Positions 43,368-52,068 of a stretch of 64,000 bases of DNA are shown here, piece by piece. This DNA is from Leucothrix arctica (GTDB lineage Bacteria > Pseudomonadota > Gammaproteobacteria > Thiotrichales > Thiotrichaceae). The position numbers and the translations under genes were made by a program. The notes below the pieces were generated by a model. That model made no database searches and was not told the origin of the DNA. It saw nothing but the letters and a program-made list of their open reading frames with translations. Location: contig NZ_QGKL01000039.1 of the NCBI RefSeq assembly GCF_003172895.1, forward strand, positions 310,001-374,000, read 5' to 3'. The stretch's first letter is position 1; each line of letters opens with the position of its first letter.

Positions 43368-43780
43368 AGGTTTTGATTGATACTAACGTCATTCTTGATG
43401 TGCTTCTAAATCGCGAGCCATTTGTTGAGCTTTCAGCAAATATCGTTAGCTCTGTTGAGACTAAAGATATTGAAGGCTACCTGTGTGCGACAACTGTTAC
43501 TACGTTGGATTACTTAATCTCTAAAGCGAAAAACCGTCAACAGGCTAAGTCTGAAATTAAAAAACTGCTACATCTCTTCGGAATAAGTGATGTGAATGCG
43601 CGTGTTTTAGCATTGGCAGCGGACTCTGAGTTTACGGACTTTGAAGATGCTGTTTTGTACTATTCAGGGGAGTGTACTGGCGTTGACTGCTTGGTAACGC
43701 GAAATGTTAAAGACTTTAAGCATGCAACATTGCCTGTTTATACACCTGAGGAGCTTTGGGGCATATTGCTGGTTAGATAA
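43364..43780 (+). CDS. PIN-domain toxin (VapC-like)
   Basis: A 138-residue PIN ribonuclease, complete: first acidic site D6/N8 in VLIDTNVILD, a central acidic residue region (TTVTTLDYLI), DFEDAVLYYSGE with the third acidic site, and CTGVDCLVTRNVKDF at the end. GTG start coupled to the antitoxin stop. VapC toxins cleave tRNA or rRNA. With an intact operator and antitoxin, this module looks active, unlike the remnant at 11.3 kb. Confidence 0.9.
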   Translation: MKVLIDTNVILDVLLNREPFVELSANIVSSVETKDIEGYLCATTVTTLDYLISKAKNRQQAKSEIKKLLHLFGISDVNARVLALAADSEFTDFEDAVLYYSGECTGVDCLVTRNVKDFKHATLPVYTPEELWGILLVR

Positions 43781-43824
43781 GTAGTTAGATGTACATGTCG
43801 GTAGTATACGGAGAAGAGCAAGTT

Positions 43825-44484
43825 ATGTTATTTAGTGGCAAGGGGGCCGATAGTCGTTTTTGCGCAGTACGTGATAATGGGCCTGATTTTAATTTAGATA
43901 TAAATGGTCAAAAAGTATTTGTAGAAGCAGCTGTTGCGAGTAGAGGCACGACTGAGGATAAGATACCTGATATAGGTCAGTATGATGAGACTAGAGAACC
44001 TTTAGTTCCGTTTAAAGAGCTTGCTCTTAGAGTAACAGCTAAATTAAAGGATAAAGCCGAAGCTAATAATGCTAGGGAAAACGCTAAAGAAGGCCCCTAT
44101 ATTATTGCGATTAATTTACCTTATAAGGAAGCTTGGCTCTGTTCTAGCCCACCATTAGCTGCTCAAGCAGCACTGGGTGTTAAGGGGCAGTTAATCGAAT
44201 TTAATGAACATGGGGTGAGTTCAAGTTTTACTCATAACCCCAATATATCAAGGTCTACTGGTGCCTTGGTTCCTACAGAGTACTTTCTGAGAGATGAGTT
44301 TTCACATATTAGTGCATTAATAGTGGCATCAGTAAATCCATTTAGTACAAGTTATTCAAGCCCTTCGTTGGAGTTATTACATAACCCAAAAGCAACTAAA
44401 CCAATAGATCGTGGGTTGATCACCCTTGGGCGAGAATACTGGGTTGAATCAGGAGTATTGAAAGAACTTAACTATGATGACTAG
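43825..44484 (+). CDS. Hypothetical protein, possible PD-(D/E)xK-like
   Basis: A 219-residue soluble protein not assigned to a named family. The region NGPDFNLDINGQKVFVEAAVAS has the spacing of a PD-(D/E)xK nuclease core (D in GPD, then ExA on the next strand), but the usual Lys is missing, so activity is uncertain. A later IAINLPYKEAWL strand fits the same fold. GGAGAAG precedes ATG 43825; the frame is open to 43789. Relatives appear to carry a longer N-terminus, so this copy may be 5'-truncated. Directly behind the toxin-antitoxin pair, suggesting an accessory or defence role. Confidence 0.55.
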   Translation: MLFSGKGADSRFCAVRDNGPDFNLDINGQKVFVEAAVASRGTTEDKIPDIGQYDETREPLVPFKELALRVTAKLKDKAEANNARENAKEGPYIIAINLPYKEAWLCSSPPLAAQAALGVKGQLIEFNEHGVSSSFTHNPNISRSTGALVPTEYFLRDEFSHISALIVASVNPFSTSYSSPSLELLHNPKATKPIDRGLITLGREYWVESGVLKELNYDD

Positions 44485-44570
44485 CTCATAGGAACTAATA
44501 TTTATTCAGTAGTAGTCTTACGCATTACATGTTTTGATAGGCGAAGTTAAAATGTGTTCTGATATGTAAG

Positions 44571-44605
44571 GTTGTATTGACAACTTTACTGATTAAGCCT
44601 ATCGT
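44571..44605 (+). promoter_or_regulatory. Promoter and operator of the GntR gene
   Basis: TTGACA (44577-44582), a 17-bp spacer and TATCGT (44600-44605) form a sigma-70 promoter only six bases from the ATG, implying a leaderless mRNA; no ribosome site is present. GTTGT-ATTG-ACAAC (44571-44584) overlaps the -35 and is a candidate self-repression site. Confidence 0.55.
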
Positions 44606-44611
44606 TAAGCC

Positions 44612-45355
44612 ATGAACCTAAACAGCCAATCTCCCATCCCGCTTTATATCCAACTCGCCCAGCGTCTACGCTCGGGTATTGAGAGTGGCGTATATACCGT
44701 GGATGAGAAAATTCCCTCTGAAAATATACTGGCAGATCAGTTCAGCATTGGCCGCCCAACGGTTCGCCAAGCGACTGATTTACTCGTCAGAGAAGGGCTA
44801 TTACAACGACGTCGCGGCTCAGGTACTTACGTACTGCCACCACCACAAAAGATTGATTTATTCTCACTAACAGGCACAACTGCTGCTTTGCAAAAAAGTA
44901 AGGTAGCCAGTGAAACACAGCTACTGTGCAAACCAGTGTTATTGTCTGCCGATGAAGTCTCTACGCAGTCACAACTTCCCGCAGTACTATCTCAGCGCGA
45001 GCTTTACACGCTACAACGCCTAACTAGTCTTAACGGCAAAGCGGCGCTAGTTGAGCACATGTATTTGGTTGCAGATGTTTTCCAAGGTATCGAAAACCTC
45101 GACTTGGAAAATCAATCATTGTCACGAGTAGTGAGTGATGAGTTTCACTTACATGCAACCGCGGCAGACCAGTCATTTGATATCTGTTACCCCGAGCTAA
45201 AAGTGGCTCAAGCATTAGAATTAGAAAGCGCGCAGCCTGCGTTACACGTTAGCCGACTGCTGCACTTTGGCGATCTTCAAGGGGCGGTTTACTGCGATAT
45301 TTATTGCCGTACGGATCGTTTCCAGTTTTCACAAAATATTACGGTGACTGAGTAA
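44612..45355 (+). CDS. GntR-family regulator with UTRA domain (HutC-type)
   Basis: A 247-residue repressor: winged helix at residues 8-75 (IPLYIQLAQRLRSGIESGVYTVDEKIPSENILADQF... RRRGSGTYV) and a UTRA ligand-binding domain at about 90-245. It lies 43 bases before trpB on the same strand and probably controls trpBA. The effector is unknown; UTRA domains bind small metabolites such as sugars, amino acids or urocanate. Confidence 0.9.
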   Translation: MNLNSQSPIPLYIQLAQRLRSGIESGVYTVDEKIPSENILADQFSIGRPTVRQATDLLVREGLLQRRRGSGTYVLPPPQKIDLFSLTGTTAALQKSKVASETQLLCKPVLLSADEVSTQSQLPAVLSQRELYTLQRLTSLNGKAALVEHMYLVADVFQGIENLDLENQSLSRVVSDEFHLHATAADQSFDICYPELKVAQALELESAQPALHVSRLLHFGDLQGAVYCDIYCRTDRFQFSQNITVTE

Positions 45356-45398
45356 TGCACTCGGCACTTTTTACCGCATTTAACGATAGGATTCACTC

Positions 45399-46631
45399 AT
45401 GAAACACAGTGGTTATCACAGCCGATTCGGTGGCGCGTTTATCCCCGAAATATTGCAAACAACTTTTGATGAGCTAGAGATAGCTTATCTTACAGCAAAA
45501 GACGACCCCACTTTTTGGGCAGAGTATATGCACCTTATGGGTACGTACTCTTGCCGTCCAACGCCAATTACGTTTGCAGAGAATCTGACGAATCACTTCG
45601 GTGGCGCACAGATTTATATCAAACGTGAAGATTTAAACCACACGGGCGCGCACAAGGCGAACAACGTGATGGGGCAGGGCTTGTTGACGAAGCGCATGGG
45701 TAAGACGCGTGTAATCGCAGAAACAGGTGCGGGTCAGCACGGTGTTGCAACGGCAACGATGGCGGCTAAGTTTGGTTTTGACTGCACGATTTACATGGGT
45801 GCGGTAGACGTTGAGCGTCAGCGTCCAAACGTATTTTGGATGGAGCAGTTGGGTGCAACGGTTGTCCCTGTGACTGACGGTAGTGGTACGCTGAAAGATG
45901 CGATTAATGAGGCATTTCGTGACTGGGTAACTAACATGGATAACACGCATTACGCTTTGGGTACGGCGTGTGGTCCTTATCCTTTCCCTGACATGGTGAC
46001 ATGGTTCCAGTCGGTTATTGGTACTGAAGCGCGTGAGCAAATCCAAACGTATGCTGGTCGTTTACCATCACGTGCTTATGCGTGTGTGGGTGGTGGCTCT
46101 AACGCGATGGGGCTTTTCAGCGGCTTTATGGATGATAAAGAGGTAGAGCTTGTTGGTGTTGAGGCTGGAGGACGTGGTCCAGGTATGGGTGAGCATGCGG
46201 CTCGCTTGGCTTATGACGATGCATCTGTCGGTGTTGCTCAAGGTTACAAGACGTACTTCTTGCAAGATAAAGACGGTCAAATGCAGGAAACACACAGTAT
46301 TTCAGCAGGTTTGGATTATGTGGGTGTATCGCCAATTTTAGCGCATTTGCATGAAACGAAACGTGTGCGTTTTGAAGCGGCAGAAGACAAAGATGTAGTT
46401 GCTGCAATGTCACTAACAATCAAGAAAGAAGGTTTGATTCCAGCACTAGAGACGTCTCATGCATTTGCTCAAGCGTTTAAAGAAGCACCAGAAATGGATA
46501 AAGATGAAGTGATTTTAATCAATCAGTCGGGTCGCGCAGACAAAGATATCTTCACCGTTGCAGACGCACTGAAAGATCCGAAATGGGAAGAGTTCATCAT
46601 CGCTAAAGCTAAGGAGTATTCAAATGCTTGA
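45399..46631 (+). CDS. trpB: Tryptophan synthase beta subunit
   Basis: PLP enzyme joining indole and serine to tryptophan, 410 residues. The PLP lysine lies in HTGAHKANN, the phosphate-binding loop is GGGSNAMG, the catalytic Glu region is AETGAGQHG, and the C-terminus has NQSGRADKD. AGGATTCACTC precedes the ATG. The following trpA start lies within its last codons (8-base overlap). Neither trpC nor trpE is nearby, and the pair is preceded by a GntR regulator, an unusual setting. Confidence 0.95.
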   Translation: MKHSGYHSRFGGAFIPEILQTTFDELEIAYLTAKDDPTFWAEYMHLMGTYSCRPTPITFAENLTNHFGGAQIYIKREDLNHTGAHKANNVMGQGLLTKRMGKTRVIAETGAGQHGVATATMAAKFGFDCTIYMGAVDVERQRPNVFWMEQLGATVVPVTDGSGTLKDAINEAFRDWVTNMDNTHYALGTACGPYPFPDMVTWFQSVIGTEAREQIQTYAGRLPSRAYACVGGGSNAMGLFSGFMDDKEVELVGVEAGGRGPGMGEHAARLAYDDASVGVAQGYKTYFLQDKDGQMQETHSISAGLDYVGVSPILAHLHETKRVRFEAAEDKDVVAAMSLTIKKEGLIPALETSHAFAQAFKEAPEMDKDEVILINQSGRADKDIFTVADALKDPKWEEFIIAKAKEYSNA

Positions 46632-47388
46632 GCAATACATTCGCGATAAACGAAAAGAGAAAGACCTGCTGTTAATGACGCACATCGTACTGGGTTATCC
46701 TTCGTATGATCACTCGATGCGCATGGTTGAATCGATGGTTGAGGCGGGCGTTGATCTCATGGAGTTACAGATTCCATTTTCAGAGCCGATGGCTGATGGC
46801 TCGGTGATTTTGCGTGCAAATGCAGAAGCACTAAAGTCTGGTGCGACGGTTGAAAAGAGTTTGGAAATGGCGGAGAAGATCACCGCTGCGTTTGATATTC
46901 CTTTCTTATTCATGACGTACTACAACATTTTGTACCGCAACGGCGTGACGCACTTTGTGGATAATATGAAGCGTATTGGTATTCAAGGTTCTATCATTCC
47001 TGACTTGCCGCCAGAAGAGGCTGAGGAATACTTGGCAGCGATGGCGAAGAACGAGCTTTGCCCAATTCACATTTACACACCAAACACGAGCGAAGAGCGT
47101 TTGAAGTTTTTGGGTGAGAAGAGTGAAGGCTTTGTTTATGTGACGGCGCGTAAAGGTGTGACAGGTAAAGACACTGCGTTTGACCAAGACATCGCTGATT
47201 ACCTTGGCAAATGTCGCAAGGCAACAGACTTACCATTAGCACTAGGCTTTGGTGTGAAGTCGCGTGAAGATATGGAATTCATCAAGGGCAAAGCTGATAT
47301 TGCGGTTGTTGGTTCTGAGTCTATTCGTGTGATGGAAGAGCAGGGCGTTAAGGCTGTTGGTGGGTTTATTAAGAGCTTGATTCTATAA
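46624..47388 (+). CDS. trpA: Tryptophan synthase alpha subunit
   Basis: TIM-barrel lyase releasing indole from indole-3-glycerol phosphate, 254 residues. Catalytic E47 and D58 are in MELQIPFSEPMADG, and the phosphate site includes GFGVKS and GSESIRV. AAGGAG inside trpB precedes the ATG, so the two are translationally coupled. The active-site loop reads FSEPMADGSVIL rather than the common FSDPLADGPVIQ, a modest divergence. Confidence 0.93.
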   Translation: MLEQYIRDKRKEKDLLLMTHIVLGYPSYDHSMRMVESMVEAGVDLMELQIPFSEPMADGSVILRANAEALKSGATVEKSLEMAEKITAAFDIPFLFMTYYNILYRNGVTHFVDNMKRIGIQGSIIPDLPPEEAEEYLAAMAKNELCPIHIYTPNTSEERLKFLGEKSEGFVYVTARKGVTGKDTAFDQDIADYLGKCRKATDLPLALGFGVKSREDMEFIKGKADIAVVGSESIRVMEEQGVKAVGGFIKSLIL

Positions 47389-47471
47389 TTGCTTTGACTA
47401 GTAACTACTGCCTCAGCAGTTATGAGGCACAGATTTGGTGAAGTCTTTAATGTACTCAAGGGCTTCACCAT

Positions 47472-49010
47472 TTATTTGGTGTCTTCAGCGACCTCTGAAA
47501 CATCATCATAAAACGCAAAGTTATTCTTACCCTTTCGCTTCACAGCATACATCATGTCATCCGCTTTCTTGATCAATAGACCAGGTTCTTTCTCATGATC
47601 AGGGTAGAGGGCAATACCCACGCTGGCACCGATGGAGGCAACTTCTCCGCTGATTGTGAATGATGCCGACATCGTATCAATAATTTTTTGAGCGACAGCC
47701 GAGACATCGTCACGGTTCTGAATGTCACTCAGCACAATAATAAATTCATCACCGCCTAAGCGTGCAACCGTGTCTACTTCACGAATACACTGAGTCAGTC
47801 TTTCAGCGACCTTCATTAATAAAATATCACCAATGTTGTGCCCAAGCGTGTCGTTAACGTTTTTGAAGCCATCCAGATCAATAAATAAAACCGCTGCTTT
47901 ACTATGATTGCGACGCGCAATCGCGAGCGCACTCATTAGTTTTTCCTGAAACACACGACGCATGGGTAGGCCTGTTAGCGTGTCGTGATCGGCAAGGTAT
48001 TTAAGTCGCTGCTCGGCTTTCTTCTGCTTGGTAATCTCAGTACGAATGGCGATATAGCGCTCAGGTTTTCCGTGATCATCTAAGCAAGGGACGATACTGG
48101 CGCTAACCCAATACTCTTCACCTTTTTTATTCAGATTACATAACTCACCACGCCAGACCTTGCCCTGCGTAATCGTTTCCCACATCTCTTTGAAAAACGT
48201 CGGGGAATATATATTCGTTCTTATCATGTTATGAGTTTTGCCAATTAACTCTTTGCGAGAGTAGCCGGTGATATCAACAAACTTTCTATTTACACTAGTG
48301 ATTAAGCCGTTTTTATCCGTCGTGCTTACAATCGCATGTTCATCAACGACATGCTTTTGAAACGTTAACTCTGCTGACATCACACTGAAAGAGTTTGTCA
48401 GCGCACCGATTTCATCGGGTGTAACCTTGGGTAATTGGACATTAAAGTCACCTAGTGTGATTTTGTTGGTGGCTTCGATGAGTTTTTTAAGCGGCCTGTA
48501 AATAATCCGATACTGACTGAGCGTGTTGATAAACAAGATTAGAATGATCGTTAATATGATCATGTCCCTAATGCTTTTCAGGTTCTCTTGGATAAGCTCT
48601 TTTTCATGACTCCAATCGACATCGACCTCAAACTGCCCAAGCTCCGACGTCCCCATTTTAAGAGGATAGACAACGTGTAAAATATTGTCTTCATGATCTG
48701 TAGCATCGCGCTTTTTCTCGAATAACGGATAGATCAGTTTTTTGTTTTCGTTATAGAGTTTTATATTTAACCAGCGGTTTTGATAAGTCTCTTTTATATA
48801 ATCCATGCTGGAATAAAGTGCACCGAGGTCTCGCTCCAACAGTTGTTGAATGATGCCTGACTCGGTCGCAACGAGTAACTCTTGCGTATGCTCGGTAAAG
48901 TGGGCCTTGGCCTTTTTCAGTTGTATTGGCTCCCAATAGTTATGGATTAGCACAATAGTGACTACTAATCCGATAACGGAAGGGAGCGCGAGTTTAAACT
49001 TAATTCGCAT
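47472..49010 (-). CDS. Membrane diguanylate cyclase (HAMP-PAS-GGDEF)
   Basis: A 512-residue inner-membrane sensor that makes cyclic di-GMP. Two membrane helices (about 8-25 and 150-168) flank a periplasmic domain; then HAMP (about 170-222), a PAS domain with PAC (about 225-345) and a GGDEF domain. The active site is GGDEF at 419-423, and REVD five residues upstream is a complete inhibitory (I) site. The start overlaps the stop of the preceding PhnD-like gene (TAATG), so the binding protein probably feeds this sensor. Confidence 0.92.
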   Translation of the reverse strand: MRIKFKLALPSVIGLVVTIVLIHNYWEPIQLKKAKAHFTEHTQELLVATESGIIQQLLERDLGALYSSMDYIKETYQNRWLNIKLYNENKKLIYPLFEKKRDATDHEDNILHVVYPLKMGTSELGQFEVDVDWSHEKELIQENLKSIRDMIILTIILILFINTLSQYRIIYRPLKKLIEATNKITLGDFNVQLPKVTPDEIGALTNSFSVMSAELTFQKHVVDEHAIVSTTDKNGLITSVNRKFVDITGYSRKELIGKTHNMIRTNIYSPTFFKEMWETITQGKVWRGELCNLNKKGEEYWVSASIVPCLDDHGKPERYIAIRTEITKQKKAEQRLKYLADHDTLTGLPMRRVFQEKLMSALAIARRNHSKAAVLFIDLDGFKNVNDTLGHNIGDILLMKVAERLTQCIREVDTVARLGGDEFIIVLSDIQNRDDVSAVAQKIIDTMSASFTISGEVASIGASVGIALYPDHEKEPGLLIKKADDMMYAVKRKGKNNFAFYDDVSEVAEDTK

Positions 49011-49849
49011 TATTCGTTTATTGGTGACATATAAAAGCGTTCAAGGCCTAAGCTTTTAAGTGGTAAGTAATCATCCATACTCGCTAAACCGATTTCTTTC
49101 ATAGGGATTTTAGACAGTAGTTCTTTGCCTTCTTCTGACTCCCCAATCTCCATCAACGCTTTGTGAATGCTCTCTCTTATTTCTTTATCAACACTAGGAA
49201 GAATGGCAATAGGGTGAGGGGGAACAGCCTTGGTCTTATGAATGACGCGTAACATGTCTTGGTACTCTTCCTTTTGACGGCCGAGCGTCTTTTGTACGCC
49301 ACCGCCCGCAGCGGCCTCGCCTAATAGGACGTTTAAATAAACCGAGTCATGTGTTTTTACAAAGTTAGACTTAAACTTGATGCCAAAGTCATCCTCAAGC
49401 TCCTGACGCATTTGCAAGGAAGCGCCCAGTGCATTGGGTGCGGGAAAGGCTAACGTCTTGCCATCCAGTTGTTTAGGATCAGTGATGTCACTGTCTTTTT
49501 TTACAACCAATACGCCAGACAAACTACGTCCATGATCTCTCACTAGCGGGATATACCCTGCGTATTCATTGGCGATCACTAGGTGATAAGGGTTCATATA
49601 GGCAATATCAAATTTGCCCTCAGTCAGTTCTTTTTCAAATTTTGGGATGGATGGCGAACCACGAAGCTTAAATTTATAACCTGATTTTTCTTCTAAAAGA
49701 TCAAGTATAGGCCGCCAAGTGCTGTGGAGCACACGTGCCTCAAACTGAGGAACAACACCCACAATAAAGACGCCGTCATGGTTGTCAGCATAAGTGACAG
49801 GGCTGATGGCGCTCAACGCTAAAACAATCGTGCCTAATAATCTTTTCAT
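49010..49849 (-). CDS. PhnD-like periplasmic binding protein
   Basis: A 279-residue exported binding protein: signal peptide (1-21, cleavage after TYA), then a type II periplasmic fold with RPILDLLEEKSGYKFKL, GKFDIAYMNPYHLV and DPKQLDGKTLAFPAPNALGASL, as in phosphate/phosphonate (PhnD) receptors. No ABC permease or ATPase follows; instead a diguanylate cyclase is coupled at its end, so it likely acts as the ligand sensor of that cyclase. Confidence 0.88.
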   Translation of the reverse strand: MKRLLGTIVLALSAISPVTYADNHDGVFIVGVVPQFEARVLHSTWRPILDLLEEKSGYKFKLRGSPSIPKFEKELTEGKFDIAYMNPYHLVIANEYAGYIPLVRDHGRSLSGVLVVKKDSDITDPKQLDGKTLAFPAPNALGASLQMRQELEDDFGIKFKSNFVKTHDSVYLNVLLGEAAAGGGVQKTLGRQKEEYQDMLRVIHKTKAVPPHPIAILPSVDKEIRESIHKALMEIGESEEGKELLSKIPMKEIGLASMDDYLPLKSLGLERFYMSPINE

Positions 49850-50002
49850 ATGCTGTAAGCCTAGTTATAAAAACTTCGTTTGTCTCATTTTAAACTTATA
49901 TTCATTAACCTAGTTTAAATATGACCTAGCTAATGTACTCGTTCACGCACTGTGTAAAGAGTTATTGCTTAAAGTTTAGTATATCTGGCTCAGGGGTTTG
50001 GT

Positions 50003-51379
50003 TCATTGACTGGCTTCAATAACAGCCTTTAAGCGTTCGACGAGATACAAAGGCAGAGAATGTAGTGGGTATTTCACCGCTTTTGTTTTTTGTCCGTTTT
50101 GAATGGTTGTTTCTACTGTGCTAACTGAGGGAAGAGAGGCGTCAAAACGAACCGCTATTGGCGATTGTTTCTCGCCCATAAATTGGTGCAAAGATTTCAT
50201 ACTGCCGTTCTTGCCCGCTTTAATTTCAATTGGAACAATTTGCCCTGAAAGCGCTACGACATAATCGACCTCAGCATTTGCCGAACGACCTTCTCTAAGC
50301 CAATAAGTAAGTTCTCTATTGGGTGAGTCAGCTAATAGCCCTTGTAGGTGCTGCCCAATGAATTGCTCAGCGATTGATCCCTCGTTCACCAGTTTGTGCT
50401 CATCCATTTGGGAAAGTGTATTGTAATTTAAGCCGCAAATCGCATTCATCAAACCGACATCTAAAAACAGTAACTTATAGGCTTTTTCATCTAAGTCAGC
50501 TTGCAGAGGTAAGCCTGAACAATGGCTATGAACAACCTTGCTAATAACACGCGCCATACACAATAACTCTAAGTCGGCTTTCAATGTAACGCTCTGTTCC
50601 TCCCTAGAAATATTGCTATATTTCACTTTTACCCCTGCATTACGCGCAGCGAAGTTAAATACGTTCAACATCCTAGCGAGGTTACGACGGTCACCGTACT
50701 TCGGAAAATCTTCACGGTAGGTGTCAATAATCGAGTTGTGCACCTCACTAACGGCTCTAAAGCTTTTGGTTTCTGCATACACCGCAACAGCTTCTGGCAT
50801 ACCACCAACGAAATAGTAAGTACGTAACAAACTTAGTAGGCGTTTATGGGCGATGTCAGGAATAACATCATGGGGTAGATAGTTACTGATTAGTTGATGT
50901 AGTTTGTCTTCTCCAATCGCAGCTAAAAACTCAGTAAATGTCATTGGCCCCATTTGTAGGTACTGGACTCTGCCTACGGGCATGGAAAACTTGTGGTCGG
51001 ATAATGTGAACTCTAGCAGTGAACCAGCACTGATTAATGGTAACTCAGGCATATCTTCATAGAAGTAACGTAAAGCGGGGATTGCCTCTGAAACCGCTTG
51101 GATTTCATCCAAAAACAACAGTGATGACGGATCGAGAGCTGGAGTGCGGGGTAGCATTTCAAGCGCACTGACTATTTGTTGAGGATCGTTACTGATAAAT
51201 GTGGTTGCTAGCTCAGGATAACGCTCAAGGTTTACATTCATTAATGTACGTGACTGCTCTTTGGCAAATAGCTCAACAAGAGTTGATTTTCCTACTTGGC
51301 GCGCACCTCGGATGATCAGTGGTTTACGATTTTTATTATTAAGCCATTCTTGTAGGAGGTTGAGTTGTTGACGATACAT
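50003..51379 (-). CDS. AAA ATPase with DUF4143 domain
   Basis: A 458-residue protein of the AAA_14/DUF4143 group. Walker A is GARQVGKST (25-33), Walker B LLFLDEIQ, and a sensor-type GSLLEF follows. The C-terminal DUF4143 region has NAEVDYVVALSGQIVPIEIKAG, a PD-(D/E)xK-like core (D, E, K) suggesting a nuclease fold. Such genes are scattered through bacteria, often in many copies per genome, with unknown roles. Single gene. Confidence 0.9.
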   Translation of the reverse strand: MYRQQLNLLQEWLNNKNRKPLIIRGARQVGKSTLVELFAKEQSRTLMNVNLERYPELATTFISNDPQQIVSALEMLPRTPALDPSSLLFLDEIQAVSEAIPALRYFYEDMPELPLISAGSLLEFTLSDHKFSMPVGRVQYLQMGPMTFTEFLAAIGEDKLHQLISNYLPHDVIPDIAHKRLLSLLRTYYFVGGMPEAVAVYAETKSFRAVSEVHNSIIDTYREDFPKYGDRRNLARMLNVFNFAARNAGVKVKYSNISREEQSVTLKADLELLCMARVISKVVHSHCSGLPLQADLDEKAYKLLFLDVGLMNAICGLNYNTLSQMDEHKLVNEGSIAEQFIGQHLQGLLADSPNRELTYWLREGRSANAEVDYVVALSGQIVPIEIKAGKNGSMKSLHQFMGEKQSPIAVRFDASLPSVSTVETTIQNGQKTKAVKYPLHSLPLYLVERLKAVIEASQ

Positions 51380-51595
51380 TGTGCTAGTCCGTGGTTGGTT
51401 CTTTTTATGATACCATTTTCTTATGAGATTATCATTTTAAGGGGGTGTTTTAGTGTCCTTGTTATTATTTTAGAGGGGTCTTTTTTTTCTGGTGTCATCT
51501 ATTCAGACTACAGGGCTAGCCGTCATTGTTGCTGACTATAGAAGCCTGTACCACCATGCTAGTATAGGTAATAACATAATTCTTGGTGGAAAAGT

Positions 51596-51973
51596 ATGCA
51601 AACAATAAAGCAAGAAACACTAACGGTTACAGAAGCAAACCAAGCGCTTGAGGTAAATTACGAATCTGGTCTATGGGCATTAATTGTCAAAATGATGGCC
51701 TATCCAGAGCTAACGTTTGACGCCAAAAAAGAAACCATCGTTTTTGAAGGATTTGTGCCTTTCCAAGAGCTTGCTAAGGAGTGGATTATTGGCATCAACG
51801 ATGGCACTTATGATGTACAGCAATGCCAGTCTTGTGATGCGTATTTCGATATCAATACCGCAGAAGGAATCTATGGCAAACCTGAAGAGTTTGAGGAATT
51901 CATTTGTATTCCTTGCGCAGATAAAATGACGGCACGTGAGTATTATCAGCGGTTTGTGGAACGCACGGTTTGA
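51596..51973 (+). CDS. Hypothetical protein with zinc-ribbon-like cysteines
   Basis: A 125-residue cytoplasmic protein with CQSCDAYF in the middle and CIPCADKM near the end, two CxxC knuckles about 30 residues apart that probably bind zinc. The rest (YESGLWALIVKMMAYPELTFD, VPFQELAKEWI) matches no family I know. Weak ribosome site (TTGGTGG). 95 bases before fabV. Confidence 0.6.
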   Translation: MQTIKQETLTVTEANQALEVNYESGLWALIVKMMAYPELTFDAKKETIVFEGFVPFQELAKEWIIGINDGTYDVQQCQSCDAYFDINTAEGIYGKPEEFEEFICIPCADKMTAREYYQRFVERTV

Positions 51974-52068
51974 TCTGTCTAAAAATGCTTTTCCCTCAAT
52001 CTTACTCATCTTAGGCAAATGCTCTATAATGTTGTTTTTTGACTCTGAACCAATAGAAAGGCTCTTCC

